Assembly: GCF_026342355.1 (NCBI RefSeq)
Contig: NZ_JAPEMV010000007.1
Location: 433,982-497,981 of the forward strand
Length of the DNA: 64,000 nucleotides
Direction of reading: 5' to 3'
Origin: Streptomyces sp. NBC_00249
GTDB lineage: Bacteria > Actinomycetota > Actinomycetes > Streptomycetales > Streptomycetaceae
The notes beneath the pieces are model-generated. The model did no database searches. It saw nothing but the letters and a program-made list of their open reading frames with translations, and was not told the origin of the DNA. Both the position numbers and the translations under genes were made by a program. This document shows, one piece after another, positions 50,540 through 58,465 of the stretch. Position 1 is the stretch's first letter; each line of letters opens with the position of its first letter.

Positions 50540-51730
50540 TCAGCGCACGGCCACCACGGCCGACCCGTGCCCGAACAGCCCCTGGTTCGCGGTGATCCCG
50601 GCCCGTGCCCCCGGCACCTGCCGGGCTCCGGCCGTACCCCGCAACTGCCAGGTCAGCTCGCACACCTGGGCGATGGCCTGCGCCGGCACCGCCTCCCCGA
50701 AGGAGCCGAGACCGCCGCTCGTGTTCACCGGGATCCGCCCGCCGAGCGCCGTCGCGCCCTCCCGGACCAGCTTGGCCCCCTCGCCCTCGCCGCAGAGCCC
50801 GATGTCCTCGTACCACTGCAACTCCAGCGCCGTGGACAGGTCGTACACCTCGGCCAGCGACAGGTCCCGCGGCCCCAGCCCCGCCTCCTCGTAGGCGGCG
50901 CGGGCGATCGACGCCCGGAAGGACTCCGCCGCACCTGCGGCGGCCACCGTCGAGTCGGTCGCGATGTCCGGCAGGTCCAGCACCGTACGCGGATACGTGG
51001 GCGTCACCGTGGACACCGCCCGGATCCGCACCGGGTCCGCCACCCCGCGCGCCCGCGCGAAGTCCATGCTGGAGAGCACCAGGGCCGCGCCCCCGTCGGA
51101 GGTGGCGCAGATGTCCAGCAGCCGCAGCGGATCGGCCACCACCGGCGAGGCCGCGACCTCCTCGGCGGTGACGGCCTTGCGGTAGCGGGCGTTCGGGTTG
51201 AGCGCCCCGGCGGCCGCGTTCTTCACCTTGACCAGCGCGAAGTCCTCGGCCGTGTCCCCGAGCAGCGCCATCCGGCGGCGGGCGTACAGCCCGAAGTAGG
51301 CCGGGTTCGTGGCCCCCAGGACCCGGAACCGCAGCCAGTCCGGATCGTCGGGCCGCTCACCCCCGGCCGGGGCGAAGAACCCCTTGGGCGCGGCGTCGGC
51401 GCCCACCACCAGCACCACGTCCGCCAGCCCGGCCAGGATCTGCGCCCGCGCCGCCCCGATGGCCTGGGCCCCGGAGGCGCAGGCCGCGTACACGCTGGTC
51501 ACCCGGGCGCCCTGCCAGCCGAGCGCCTGCGCGAAGGTGGCCCCGGCGACGTAGCCCGGATATCCGCAGCGCACGGTGTCGGCGCCGACGACCGACCCGA
51601 CGTCGGTCCACTCCAGCCCGGCGTCGGCGAGCGCGGCCCGGGCGGCGGCCCGCCCGTACTCGACGAAGCTGCGCCCCCACTTGCCCCACGGGTGCATGCC
51701 GGCCCCCAGCACGGCCACGTCCGCGCTCAC
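50540..51730 (-). CDS. Thiolase-fold lipid-transfer protein (Ltp2/SCP-x-like)
   Basis: 396 aa. GTG 51730 overlaps the stop of the DUF35 gene. Thiolase fold with the reactive-Cys region SVYAACASGAQAIGAA. The usual thiolase His motif is altered: NTSGGLGSFGEAVPAQAIAQ has Glu where GHP would supply His. This is as expected for SCP2-type/Ltp proteins that act as retro-aldolases or acyl-CoA binders and not as true thiolases. Pairing with a DUF35 OB-fold protein matches the Ltp2-DUF35 aldolase complexes of steroid side-chain degradation. Substrate unknown. Confidence 0.87.
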   Translation of the reverse strand: MSADVAVLGAGMHPWGKWGRSFVEYGRAAARAALADAGLEWTDVGSVVGADTVRCGYPGYVAGATFAQALGWQGARVTSVYAACASGAQAIGAARAQILAGLADVVLVVGADAAPKGFFAPAGGERPDDPDWLRFRVLGATNPAYFGLYARRRMALLGDTAEDFALVKVKNAAAGALNPNARYRKAVTAEEVAASPVVADPLRLLDICATSDGGAALVLSSMDFARARGVADPVRIRAVSTVTPTYPRTVLDLPDIATDSTVAAAGAAESFRASIARAAYEEAGLGPRDLSLAEVYDLSTALELQWYEDIGLCGEGEGAKLVREGATALGGRIPVNTSGGLGSFGEAVPAQAIAQVCELTWQLRGTAGARQVPGARAGITANQGLFGHGSAVVAVR

Positions 51731-52182
51731 GAGGCCCCTCCCACCGGCCGGAACCGCCAGGTCGTCCGGACGCTCCCGGCCTCGCCGTCCATCACCCCGG
51801 GCACCACCTCGACCTCCGCGCCGACCGGCAGATCGGCCACCGTCACCCCGGGCTCCGCCTGCCCGAGCACGACCATCCCCTCGGTCTCCAGCTCCACGGC
51901 GACCAGCGTGTACGGCTCCCAGGGCACGTCCGGGTCGGACACGTACGGCGCCGGCGGCCGGTAGCGGCCGTCGGTGCAGGACCAGACCCGGCCGCGCGGC
52001 GACAGCGGCACCTCGGCGAGCTCACCGCCCCCGGGGCAGTGCGGATTGCGGCAGTACGCGTCCTCGCGCGGGAAGAACACCGCGGTGCAGGCGGAACACC
52101 TGGTCCCGAGCAGGCGGAAGCCGCCCTCCGCGCCCGGACCGGTGAACCACCCGCTCACGACGGGTGTGCGTGTGCTTTCCAA
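51727..52182 (-). CDS. DUF35 OB-fold zinc-ribbon protein (thiolase partner)
   Basis: 151 aa. TTG 52182 is chosen because GGGAGGGG lies just upstream; a GTG 24 nt later is the alternative. Zinc ribbon LGTRCSACTAVFFPREDAYC then NPHC, followed by an OB fold (GRVWSCTDGRYRP, PYTLVAVELETEGMVVLGQA). Such proteins activate or structure thiolase-fold partners. The GTGA overlap with the thiolase gene gives equimolar coupling. Confidence 0.85.
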   Translation of the reverse strand: MESTRTPVVSGWFTGPGAEGGFRLLGTRCSACTAVFFPREDAYCRNPHCPGGGELAEVPLSPRGRVWSCTDGRYRPPAPYVSDPDVPWEPYTLVAVELETEGMVVLGQAEPGVTVADLPVGAEVEVVPGVMDGEAGSVRTTWRFRPVGGAS

Positions 52183-52244
52183 GACCCCTCCCGACAACCA
52201 GATCTGACGAAGCGTCAGAAGTCTGCCACGGGAGAGGTGAGAGG

Positions 52245-52964
52245 TCACCGGTTCCGGTCGAGCCACTTCCGCCCGGCCGCGAGGGACACCGGAACGTCGA
52301 AAGCCGTGTCGGGGAAGGCCTCCGGCCGCAACGTGAAGTGCCACCACTCCTCAGGCAGGTTCACGAACCCCTGCCCGCCCAGCACCCGCACCAGCAGCCG
52401 GCGATTCTCCCGCGCCGCCCCCGACACCCGCGGATCATCGGTGTGGGACAGCGGACCGAAGAAGTCGAAGGGCGTCCCCATGTCCACCTCCCGGCGCACG
52501 GGCAGCCGTACCAGCGTCACGTCCACCGTGCTCCCACGACTGTGCGACGACCGCGCCGCGATGTACCCCTCCGGGATCAGCCGCGCCTTGTCCACGTCCG
52601 GGTAGTACTCCGCCTTCACCGCCGGATCGTCCGGCTCCCCGGCCCACCGCACGAACCGGTCCACCGCCCGCTGCGGCCGGTAGCAGTCGTACACCTTCAG
52701 TGAGTACCCGGACCGCAGCAACTCCCGCTGCGCCCGCCGCAAGGCCTCCGCCGCCGGCCGGGCCAGCAGGCAGACCGGCTCCTCGTACCCGTCCACCCGC
52801 GAGCCCGTGAAGTTCCGCGGACCCGCGTACCGCACGTCCTCCCCGATGCTCGGATCGAGGTCCCGCAACGCCACGAACCCCGAAAGCCGCTCCTGCGCCC
52901 CCGAGGGCACCGCCAGCCCCGCCAACACCGTCGCAACCACCAGCATCCGCATGCCCCTTGGCAT
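52245..52964 (-). CDS. VanX/DdpX-like D-Ala-D-Ala dipeptidase (peptidase M15D)
   Basis: 239 aa. ATG 52964 follows GGGGA; later in-frame ATGs are possible. Signal peptide RMLVVATVLAGLAVPSGA suggests export. Zinc motif SSHSRGSTVDVTL (His141, Asp148) and EEWWHF (Glu206, His209), plus Arg in CYRPQRAVDRF, all match VanX. No vanR/S/H/A-like genes accompany it, so peptidoglycan dipeptide recycling is likelier than glycopeptide resistance. Divergent from the Nudix gene with 11 bp between starts. Confidence 0.9.
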   Translation of the reverse strand: MPRGMRMLVVATVLAGLAVPSGAQERLSGFVALRDLDPSIGEDVRYAGPRNFTGSRVDGYEEPVCLLARPAAEALRRAQRELLRSGYSLKVYDCYRPQRAVDRFVRWAGEPDDPAVKAEYYPDVDKARLIPEGYIAARSSHSRGSTVDVTLVRLPVRREVDMGTPFDFFGPLSHTDDPRVSGAARENRRLLVRVLGGQGFVNLPEEWWHFTLRPEAFPDTAFDVPVSLAAGRKWLDRNR

Positions 52965-52975
52965 ACCATCCCCGC

Positions 52976-53485
52976 ATGCCGGCACCCCTGAAGGACTCGC
53001 ACTGCTCCACCTGCGGAGCCTTGTTCGACACCGCCTCCTGGCCCCGTACGTGCGCCACGTGCGGCGCCGTCACCTACCGCAACCCGCTCCCGGTGGCCGT
53101 CGCCCTGGTCCCGGTCGAGGACGCCTCCGGGACCGGCCTGGTGGTCATCACCCGCACCATCGAACCGGCCCTGGGCGGAGTCGCCCTGCCCGGCGGGTTC
53201 ATGGACTTCGGCGAGGACTGGCGCGAGGCCGTGGTCCGCGAACTCCGCGAGGAGACCGGCATCGTGGCCCCGGCCGCGGAGGTCACCCTCGCCGACGTCA
53301 TGACCTCCCCGGCGGGCCACCTCCTCGTCTTCGGCCTCCTGCCCCCGCGCCCGGCGGCCACCCTCCCGCCCTCCGCCCCCACCGACGAGACCACGGGCTG
53401 GCACACCCTCCACACCCCCACGGAACTGGCCTTCCCCCTCCACACCCGAGCGGCGGCCACCTGGTTCGCGGGGCGCTACATCTGA
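52976..53485 (+). CDS. Nudix hydrolase with N-terminal zinc ribbon
   Basis: 169 aa. ATG 52976; there is no ribosome site, and TACCAT just upstream may be a -10 of a leaderless transcript. Zinc ribbon with Cys10, Cys13, Cys26 and Cys29, then a complete Nudix box (residues 74-96: G-x5-E ... REL REE TG). The ribbon plus Nudix design resembles NudC-type or ADP-ribose pyrophosphatases. Substrate not determined. Confidence 0.9.
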   Translation: MPAPLKDSHCSTCGALFDTASWPRTCATCGAVTYRNPLPVAVALVPVEDASGTGLVVITRTIEPALGGVALPGGFMDFGEDWREAVVRELREETGIVAPAAEVTLADVMTSPAGHLLVFGLLPPRPAATLPPSAPTDETTGWHTLHTPTELAFPLHTRAAATWFAGRYI

Positions 53486-53580
53486 CGCACCGTCAAAACA
53501 AAGACAGCAGCCGGAGTTCCCGTTCCCTTCCCGCCGGGATCCCGGGTTCACCTGGAGGAGCTGTTTCACGACACTTTCTT

Positions 53581-53608
53581 GGTGCAAGATCAAGACCGCA
53601 CTTGCACC
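53581..53608. promoter_or_regulatory. Inverted repeat upstream of the P450 gene, candidate operator
   Basis: GGTGCAAG (53581-53588) and CTTGCACC (53601-53608), perfect 8-bp arms 12 nt apart, ending 32 bp before the P450 start codon. The spacing would place both half-sites on one DNA face, as for a dimeric repressor. No regulator gene is adjacent. Confidence 0.45.
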
Positions 53609-53640
53609 CGGCATTCGCCGCAGCTCTGAGGAGGAACCCC

Positions 53641-54828
53641 GTGGCCGAAGCGCCCCTGACGGAGATCGACCTGTTCGCCGTCTCCGACCAGCGCACCCGC
53701 GAGGAGCAGTACCAGGCCCTGCGGGACCTGGGCCCCGTCGTCCGGCTGAGCGAGCCGGACGCCTACGTGGTCACCCGCTACGACGAGGTGAAAGCCGCGC
53801 TGGCCGACGACGACACCTTCATCTCCGGCGAGGGCGTGGGCTTCAACCCCCAGCTGAACCAGATGATGCAGGGCACGGCCCTGGTCAGCGACGGGGCCGA
53901 GCACGACCTGATGCGCTCCGTCGTCGGCGCCCCGCTCCAGCCCGGCCCCGTGCGCGCCCGCAGCGAGGAGATCGCGCAGAGGGCACGGGACCTGGTCGCC
54001 TCCCTCATCGCCAAGGGCGACATCGACGGCGTCACGGACGTGGCGCAGGCGATGCCGATGCTGGTCATACCCGACCTCCTCGGCCTGCCCGAACGCAACC
54101 GCGAGCACCTGTACGAGTGGGCCAAGGGCGGCACCGACCTGCTGGGCCCGTCCACGGAGCGCTCGGCGGGACAGGCCGCGCAGATGATCGAGATGGTCAA
54201 GTTCACCCACGAGCTCGCGGCGAACCGGGAGTTCGAGCCCGGCAGCCCCGGCGCCGCCGTGCTGGAGGCCGCCGACGAAGGTGTCCTGCCCAAGGAGAAG
54301 TGCCCGATCGTCCTCTTCGAGTTCATGGGCTCGTCGCTGGAGACCACCGCCACCGCGATCTGCCACCTCCTCGTCACCTTCGCCCAGCGCGGCGACCAGT
54401 GGGCCGCGCTGCGCGCCCAGCCCGGACTGGTCTCGTCCACGATCAACGAGCTGCTCAGATTCCAGAGCCCGCTCCGGGGCCTGACCCGCGTCGCCACGCG
54501 CGACACGGAGCTCGGCGGCGTCACGATCCCGAAGGGTGCCCGGGTGTGGCTCCTGTTCGCCTCAGCGAACCGCGACGAGCGCAAGTGGGAGCGCGCGGAC
54601 GAGTTCGACTTCCGCCGCAACCCCCTCGACCACCTCGCCTTCGGCCACGGCACGCACAACTGCGCCGGCCAGGGCGTCGCCCGCCTGGAGATGCACGCCC
54701 TGATCCACGCGCTCCTGGACGCCGTCGAGCGCATCGAGTTCACCGGCGACCCGGTGATCGCCGAGAACACCCTGATGAACACCTACGACGCGATCCCCAT
54801 CCGACTGGTACCCCCGAACGCAGCCTGA
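53641..54828 (+). CDS. Cytochrome P450
   Basis: 395 aa. GTG 53641 has GAGGAGGA upstream; the open frame before it is unrelated. I-helix region FEFMGSSLETTATAI, where the usual AGxxT reads G-S-S-L-E-T-T; K-helix NELLRF (ExxR). Haem loop FGHGTHNCAGQGVARLE with Cys341. Typical soluble bacterial P450 length, needs ferredoxin partners; none is encoded next to it. The substrate cannot be inferred. Confidence 0.93.
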   Translation: MAEAPLTEIDLFAVSDQRTREEQYQALRDLGPVVRLSEPDAYVVTRYDEVKAALADDDTFISGEGVGFNPQLNQMMQGTALVSDGAEHDLMRSVVGAPLQPGPVRARSEEIAQRARDLVASLIAKGDIDGVTDVAQAMPMLVIPDLLGLPERNREHLYEWAKGGTDLLGPSTERSAGQAAQMIEMVKFTHELAANREFEPGSPGAAVLEAADEGVLPKEKCPIVLFEFMGSSLETTATAICHLLVTFAQRGDQWAALRAQPGLVSSTINELLRFQSPLRGLTRVATRDTELGGVTIPKGARVWLLFASANRDERKWERADEFDFRRNPLDHLAFGHGTHNCAGQGVARLEMHALIHALLDAVERIEFTGDPVIAENTLMNTYDAIPIRLVPPNAA

Positions 54829-54835
54829 GAGCCCA

Positions 54836-54863
54836 CGCGGGGGCTGGCACTCCAGCCCCCGCG
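54836..54863 (+). terminator. Terminator after the P450 gene
   Basis: 12-bp perfect inverted repeat CGCGGGGGCTGG / CCAGCCCCCGCG (54836-54847, 54852-54863) with a 4-nt loop, 8 bp after the stop codon. Confidence 0.88.
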
Positions 54864-54919
54864 GCGATGCACGGCACCGGACGACGCGGTCTTGACCGGC
54901 AAGATCCGAAAGAGACGGC

Positions 54920-55462
54920 CTAGACGGGCAGCTCCATCACCAGCCCCGCCAGCGCCACCACCCCGACCGCCGTCCCCGCGACCACCGCGCCCTGCCCCCA
55001 CAGCACCCGCGCGGGGACGCGGCGCGAGCGCAGGAGCACCCCCGCCAGCAGCGGGAGCACCGCACTCGCCGTCGTCCACGCCCAGACCCGACCGAAGCCC
55101 GGGGCCTGGGAGCCGAGCCACCAGTGCACCAACGCCGCCGGGAACGCCGACATCGCCACCGCCAGCACGGCCACCGCGACCGGCTCCGGCCAGGCACTCA
55201 GCCGGGCGGTCCACCGGCCCAGCGCGGCCACCGCCTTCACCACGAGCAGCCCGTGCAGGTAGCCGGCCGCCGCCGCGGTCAACGCCGCGACCCCGAGCAC
55301 CGCCGCCGAACCCCCGGCGGCACCCCGCGTCACCAGCAGCAGCGCCCACACCGTGACCAACTGCCACGCCCCGACCACCTCGGCCCCCGGCGCCAGGTCC
55401 CACCGCCGGACACCGCCCCGCCGCTCCCCGGCGTACGCCCGCGCCGGGCTCATTAACACCAT
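54920..55462 (-). CDS. Multi-pass membrane protein of unknown function
   Basis: 180 aa. ATG 55462 follows GGGAG; a second ATG 9 nt later is possible. About five hydrophobic helices, for example AWQLVTVWALLLVTR, AVAVLAVAMSAFPAALVHWW and GAVVAGTAVGVVALAGLVM. Short charged loops only. No transport or enzyme motif recognised. Convergent with the P450 gene. Confidence 0.72.
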   Translation of the reverse strand: MVLMSPARAYAGERRGGVRRWDLAPGAEVVGAWQLVTVWALLLVTRGAAGGSAAVLGVAALTAAAAGYLHGLLVVKAVAALGRWTARLSAWPEPVAVAVLAVAMSAFPAALVHWWLGSQAPGFGRVWAWTTASAVLPLLAGVLLRSRRVPARVLWGQGAVVAGTAVGVVALAGLVMELPV

Positions 55463-55550
55463 CTCTGACTCCCACTCCACCGGCCCGACGGCCCACCCGC
55501 CACACCACCGCCCACCCTGCAACCACCCCCTACGACACCCCTATAACCCC

Positions 55551-55585
55551 CACCCACCACCCCACCCACCACCCCACCCACCACC
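55551..55585. repeat. Tandem repeat, three copies of a 12-mer
   Basis: CACCCACCACCC repeated three times with the last copy slightly altered. It lies in a C-rich, G-poor stretch (about 55494-55590) upstream of the membrane-protein gene. The complementary strand is G-rich and could form unusual structures. Confidence 0.75.
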
Positions 55586-55624
55586 TATGCCAGGCACACA
55601 GGGGGTCATCGCCACGTGACCGGA

Positions 55625-55762
55625 GGGGTCGGGGGCGGGGTGGGGTGTCGTCCGGGGCTAAAACGTGATTTGTGGCGCGCAAGCCCCCGTACCACCACAC
55701 TCCCGTTCAGGCGCCATAAATCATGCCCGCCCCGGACGACACCCCACCCCGCCCCCGACCCC
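55625..55762. repeat. GGGTGTCGTCCGG palindromic repeat, copy B (family 2)
   Basis: 33-bp perfect terminal inverted repeats (55625-55657 and 55730-55762). Inner arms are AACGTGATTTGTGGCGC and GCGCCATAAATCATG. The element is the reverse orientation of the copy at 44821-44970, with its own unique centre. It lies 47 bp beyond the end of the GH31 gene and may terminate it. Confidence 0.9.
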
Positions 55763-55809
55763 GGCCCACGACACCCCGCCCGGCCGCCCCCCGCCAACCC
55801 GCGCTCCCC

Positions 55810-58254
55810 TCACACCCCCCCCCCCACAACCCCCTCCACCACCACCCCCGCCTCGTCCTCGACCACCACCGCGTCCCCGACCCACCGCACGGTGTACCGC
55901 TCCACCTCACCCACCCCGAACCCCGCCCCCGCCCCCACTGCCGCTTCCGCTTCCGCATCCCGGATCACCACCCCACCCCCCGTCCGCCCCCGCGCCGGCG
56001 CCCACGCCTCCAGCCCCACCGACCCGTCCCCAAGCCGCACCGGCAGCACCGCCCCCGCCCGCGCCAGCACCGGCATCCGCCCCGGCGGCGCCTCGAACAG
56101 CACCTGCCCGGGCCCCTCGTACGCCGCCCCCGTCGTCGTGCAGTACCAGCGCCCGCGCGGCAACCGCACCGCCCGCCGGTCCGCCCCGCACTCCAGCACC
56201 GGGGCCACCAGCAGCGCGTCCCCCAGCAGGAACGCGTCCTCGCAGTCCCGCAGCACCCGGTCCTCCGGCGCCCCCCACCACACCGGCCGCACGTACGGCG
56301 CTCCCGTCCGCCGTGCCAGATGGGCCAGCGTCACGAAGTACGGCCGCAGCCGCTCCCGTTCCGCCAGCACCTCCGCGGCCCGCTGCGCCACCTCCGGCCC
56401 GAACTCCCACGGCTCCCGCCGCCCCGCCCAGATCGCCGCGTGCGTCCGGAACAGCGGCAGGTACGCCCCCAGCTGGAACCACCGCAGGTACAGCTCCGGC
56501 GACGGAGCCCCCCCGAACCCCCCGACGTCCGGCCCGGAGTACGGCACCCCGCACAGCCCCAGCCCCAGCACCAGCGCCAGCGACGCCCGCAGCCCGTCCC
56601 AGCTCGACTCGACGTCCCCCGACCACGTGCCCCCGTACCTCTGCATCCCCGCCCACCCCGACCGCGAGAACAGGAACGGCCGTTCCGCGGGCCGCAGCCG
56701 CACCAGCGCCTCCCACCCCGCCCGCGCCATCCCCAGCGCGTACACGTTGTGCGCCTCCCGGTGGTCCCCGCCGCGCCCCTCCAGCACGTGCCGCGTCGAC
56801 CGCGGCAGCGTCGCGTCCCCGAACGCCGCGAACGACACGGGCTCGTTCATGTCGTGCCAGAACCCGGCGAAGCCCTGCGCGAGCCGCTCCTCGTACAGCC
56901 CGCCCCACCACTCCCGCGCCGCCGGATCCGTGAAGTCCGGGTACGCGCACTCGCCCGGCCAGACCTCGCCGCGCACCTCCCCGCCCCGCGCGTCCCGTAC
57001 GAACGCCCCGTGCTCGCCGACCGCCAGCCCGGCCGTGTGCACCGCGTCCCCCGCCTTCACCGCCGGGTCGACGATCGACACGAGCCGCACCCCCTGGCTC
57101 CCCAGCTCCTGCGCCAGCCCCGGCAGGTCCGGGAACGCCTCCCGGTCCACCGTGAACACCCGGTGCCCGTCGTAGTGGTCGATGTCCAGGTGCACCGCCG
57201 ACAGCGGCAGCCCCCGCTCCCGGTACCCGGCCACCACCCGCCGCACCTCCGCCGCGCTCCCGAACCCCCACCGCGCGTGCTGGTACCCCAGCGCCCACTC
57301 CGGCGGCACGGCCGCCGCCCCGGTCAGCCCCGACCACCCCTGGAGCACCCGTGCCGGAGTCCCCAGCAGCACCCAGCACCGGGCCGGCCCGCCCTCCAGC
57401 CGCAGCTCGCTCGACCCGGGCCGGTCGGCCCCCGATCCGGCTCCCTCCTCACCCTCGCGCAGCACCACATTCCCGTCCCAGGAGTTGTCGTAGAACGCCA
57501 GATGCGTACCGGAGTCCGCGACGACCAACTGCACCGGCATCGTGATGTACAGCGGGTCCGTCCCCGCCCCGAACCCGCCCTTCGGATCGGTGTTCCACAG
57601 CCGGTACTCCCCGTCCCGCAGCCGCGGCCCCGACGCCCGCCCGCCCAGCCCGAAGAACCGCGCGTCCGCCGGCACCTCCGCCCGCTGCAACCACCGCGCC
57701 CCGCCCACCGGCCGCGTACCGTCACCCACCCCACCCGCGGGCCCCGCGCCCACCGGCCCCGCACCCGGCCCCACCCCACCCACCGGCGGAGCCACCGGCT
57801 CCCACCACCGCGGCGGCAGCTCCCGCCGCAGCACCGTCCCGCCCGGGGTCCGCACCTCCACCGCCCCGTGCCGCGACACCGCCACCGTCACCCGCTCCGA
57901 CACCACCCGCCAGCCGCCCCCGGTGTCCGGCTCCAGCACCGCCCGCGGGTCCGGCTCCGGCCCGCCGCCCGGCACCGCGTACGACGGCGACGGCTCCGCC
58001 CCGTCCCAGCCCCAGAACACCGCACCGCCCACGGTCACCCGTACCAGCAGCTCGGACCGCGCGAACCGCAGCACACCCCCGCCCGGCCGGGCCTCCGTAC
58101 CCGCCAGCAGCCCCGGCACCCGCGCCCGCTCCGCACCCCGGCGCGGGAGCCCCTCCGCGTCCGCCCGCCGGTTGCGCCACGCCGAGCGCCAGGCGCGCCG
58201 CCCCCGCGCCGTACCGATCTCTTTCACCGCACGCACCAGTTCACGACCGTCCAT
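55810..58254 (-). CDS. GH31 alpha-glucosidase-like glycoside hydrolase
   Basis: 814 aa from ATG 58254; GTG 9 nt upstream is also possible. Galactose-mutarotase-like N-terminal domain, then the TIM barrel: PEWALGYQHARWGF, SAVHLDIDHYDGHRVFT, nucleophile GFWHDMNEPVSF (Asp468), acid/base GTWSGDVESSWDGLR (Asp547). Beta domains follow with ALLVAPVLE. The ~50-residue Gly/Pro-rich loop at about 155-190 is an insertion of low complexity. No signal peptide, so it acts inside the cell on alpha-glucosides such as maltose-type sugars. Divergent from the acetoacetyl-CoA synthetase gene. Confidence 0.92.
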   Translation of the reverse strand: MDGRELVRAVKEIGTARGRRAWRSAWRNRRADAEGLPRRGAERARVPGLLAGTEARPGGGVLRFARSELLVRVTVGGAVFWGWDGAEPSPSYAVPGGGPEPDPRAVLEPDTGGGWRVVSERVTVAVSRHGAVEVRTPGGTVLRRELPPRWWEPVAPPVGGVGPGAGPVGAGPAGGVGDGTRPVGGARWLQRAEVPADARFFGLGGRASGPRLRDGEYRLWNTDPKGGFGAGTDPLYITMPVQLVVADSGTHLAFYDNSWDGNVVLREGEEGAGSGADRPGSSELRLEGGPARCWVLLGTPARVLQGWSGLTGAAAVPPEWALGYQHARWGFGSAAEVRRVVAGYRERGLPLSAVHLDIDHYDGHRVFTVDREAFPDLPGLAQELGSQGVRLVSIVDPAVKAGDAVHTAGLAVGEHGAFVRDARGGEVRGEVWPGECAYPDFTDPAAREWWGGLYEERLAQGFAGFWHDMNEPVSFAAFGDATLPRSTRHVLEGRGGDHREAHNVYALGMARAGWEALVRLRPAERPFLFSRSGWAGMQRYGGTWSGDVESSWDGLRASLALVLGLGLCGVPYSGPDVGGFGGAPSPELYLRWFQLGAYLPLFRTHAAIWAGRREPWEFGPEVAQRAAEVLAERERLRPYFVTLAHLARRTGAPYVRPVWWGAPEDRVLRDCEDAFLLGDALLVAPVLECGADRRAVRLPRGRWYCTTTGAAYEGPGQVLFEAPPGRMPVLARAGAVLPVRLGDGSVGLEAWAPARGRTGGGVVIRDAEAEAAVGAGAGFGVGEVERYTVRWVGDAVVVEDEAGVVVEGVVGGGV

Positions 58255-58465
58255 GGCGCTCACCCTGCCACCGGCCCCAGGGCCGGCGTGGTGCGTTCAG
58301 CTGCCGTTCACCCGGAAAACGATCAACCCCGACCGCACAGGACAGCTCTGGTGCGGATGTCGATCACATGGCAAGGTCCCTGTGAGCCGCCGCGCGCACA
58401 CCTACGCCGCGGTGGCACCGTACGCACACGAAGCGCGAGCCACAGACTTGACCGGGAGCCGACCC

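Noticed and set aside
52245..52964. Vancomycin resistance cluster
   Set aside because: Only a VanX-like protein is present. No VanR/S, VanH, VanA-type ligase or VanK is encoded in the window.
57542..58465. Extension of the acetoacetate-CoA ligase frame and other long plus-strand frames over 55616-58400
   Set aside because: They are shadows of the minus-strand GH31 gene, with Pro/Ser/Thr/Arg-rich translations and no family motifs. A ribosome site exists only before ATG 58466.
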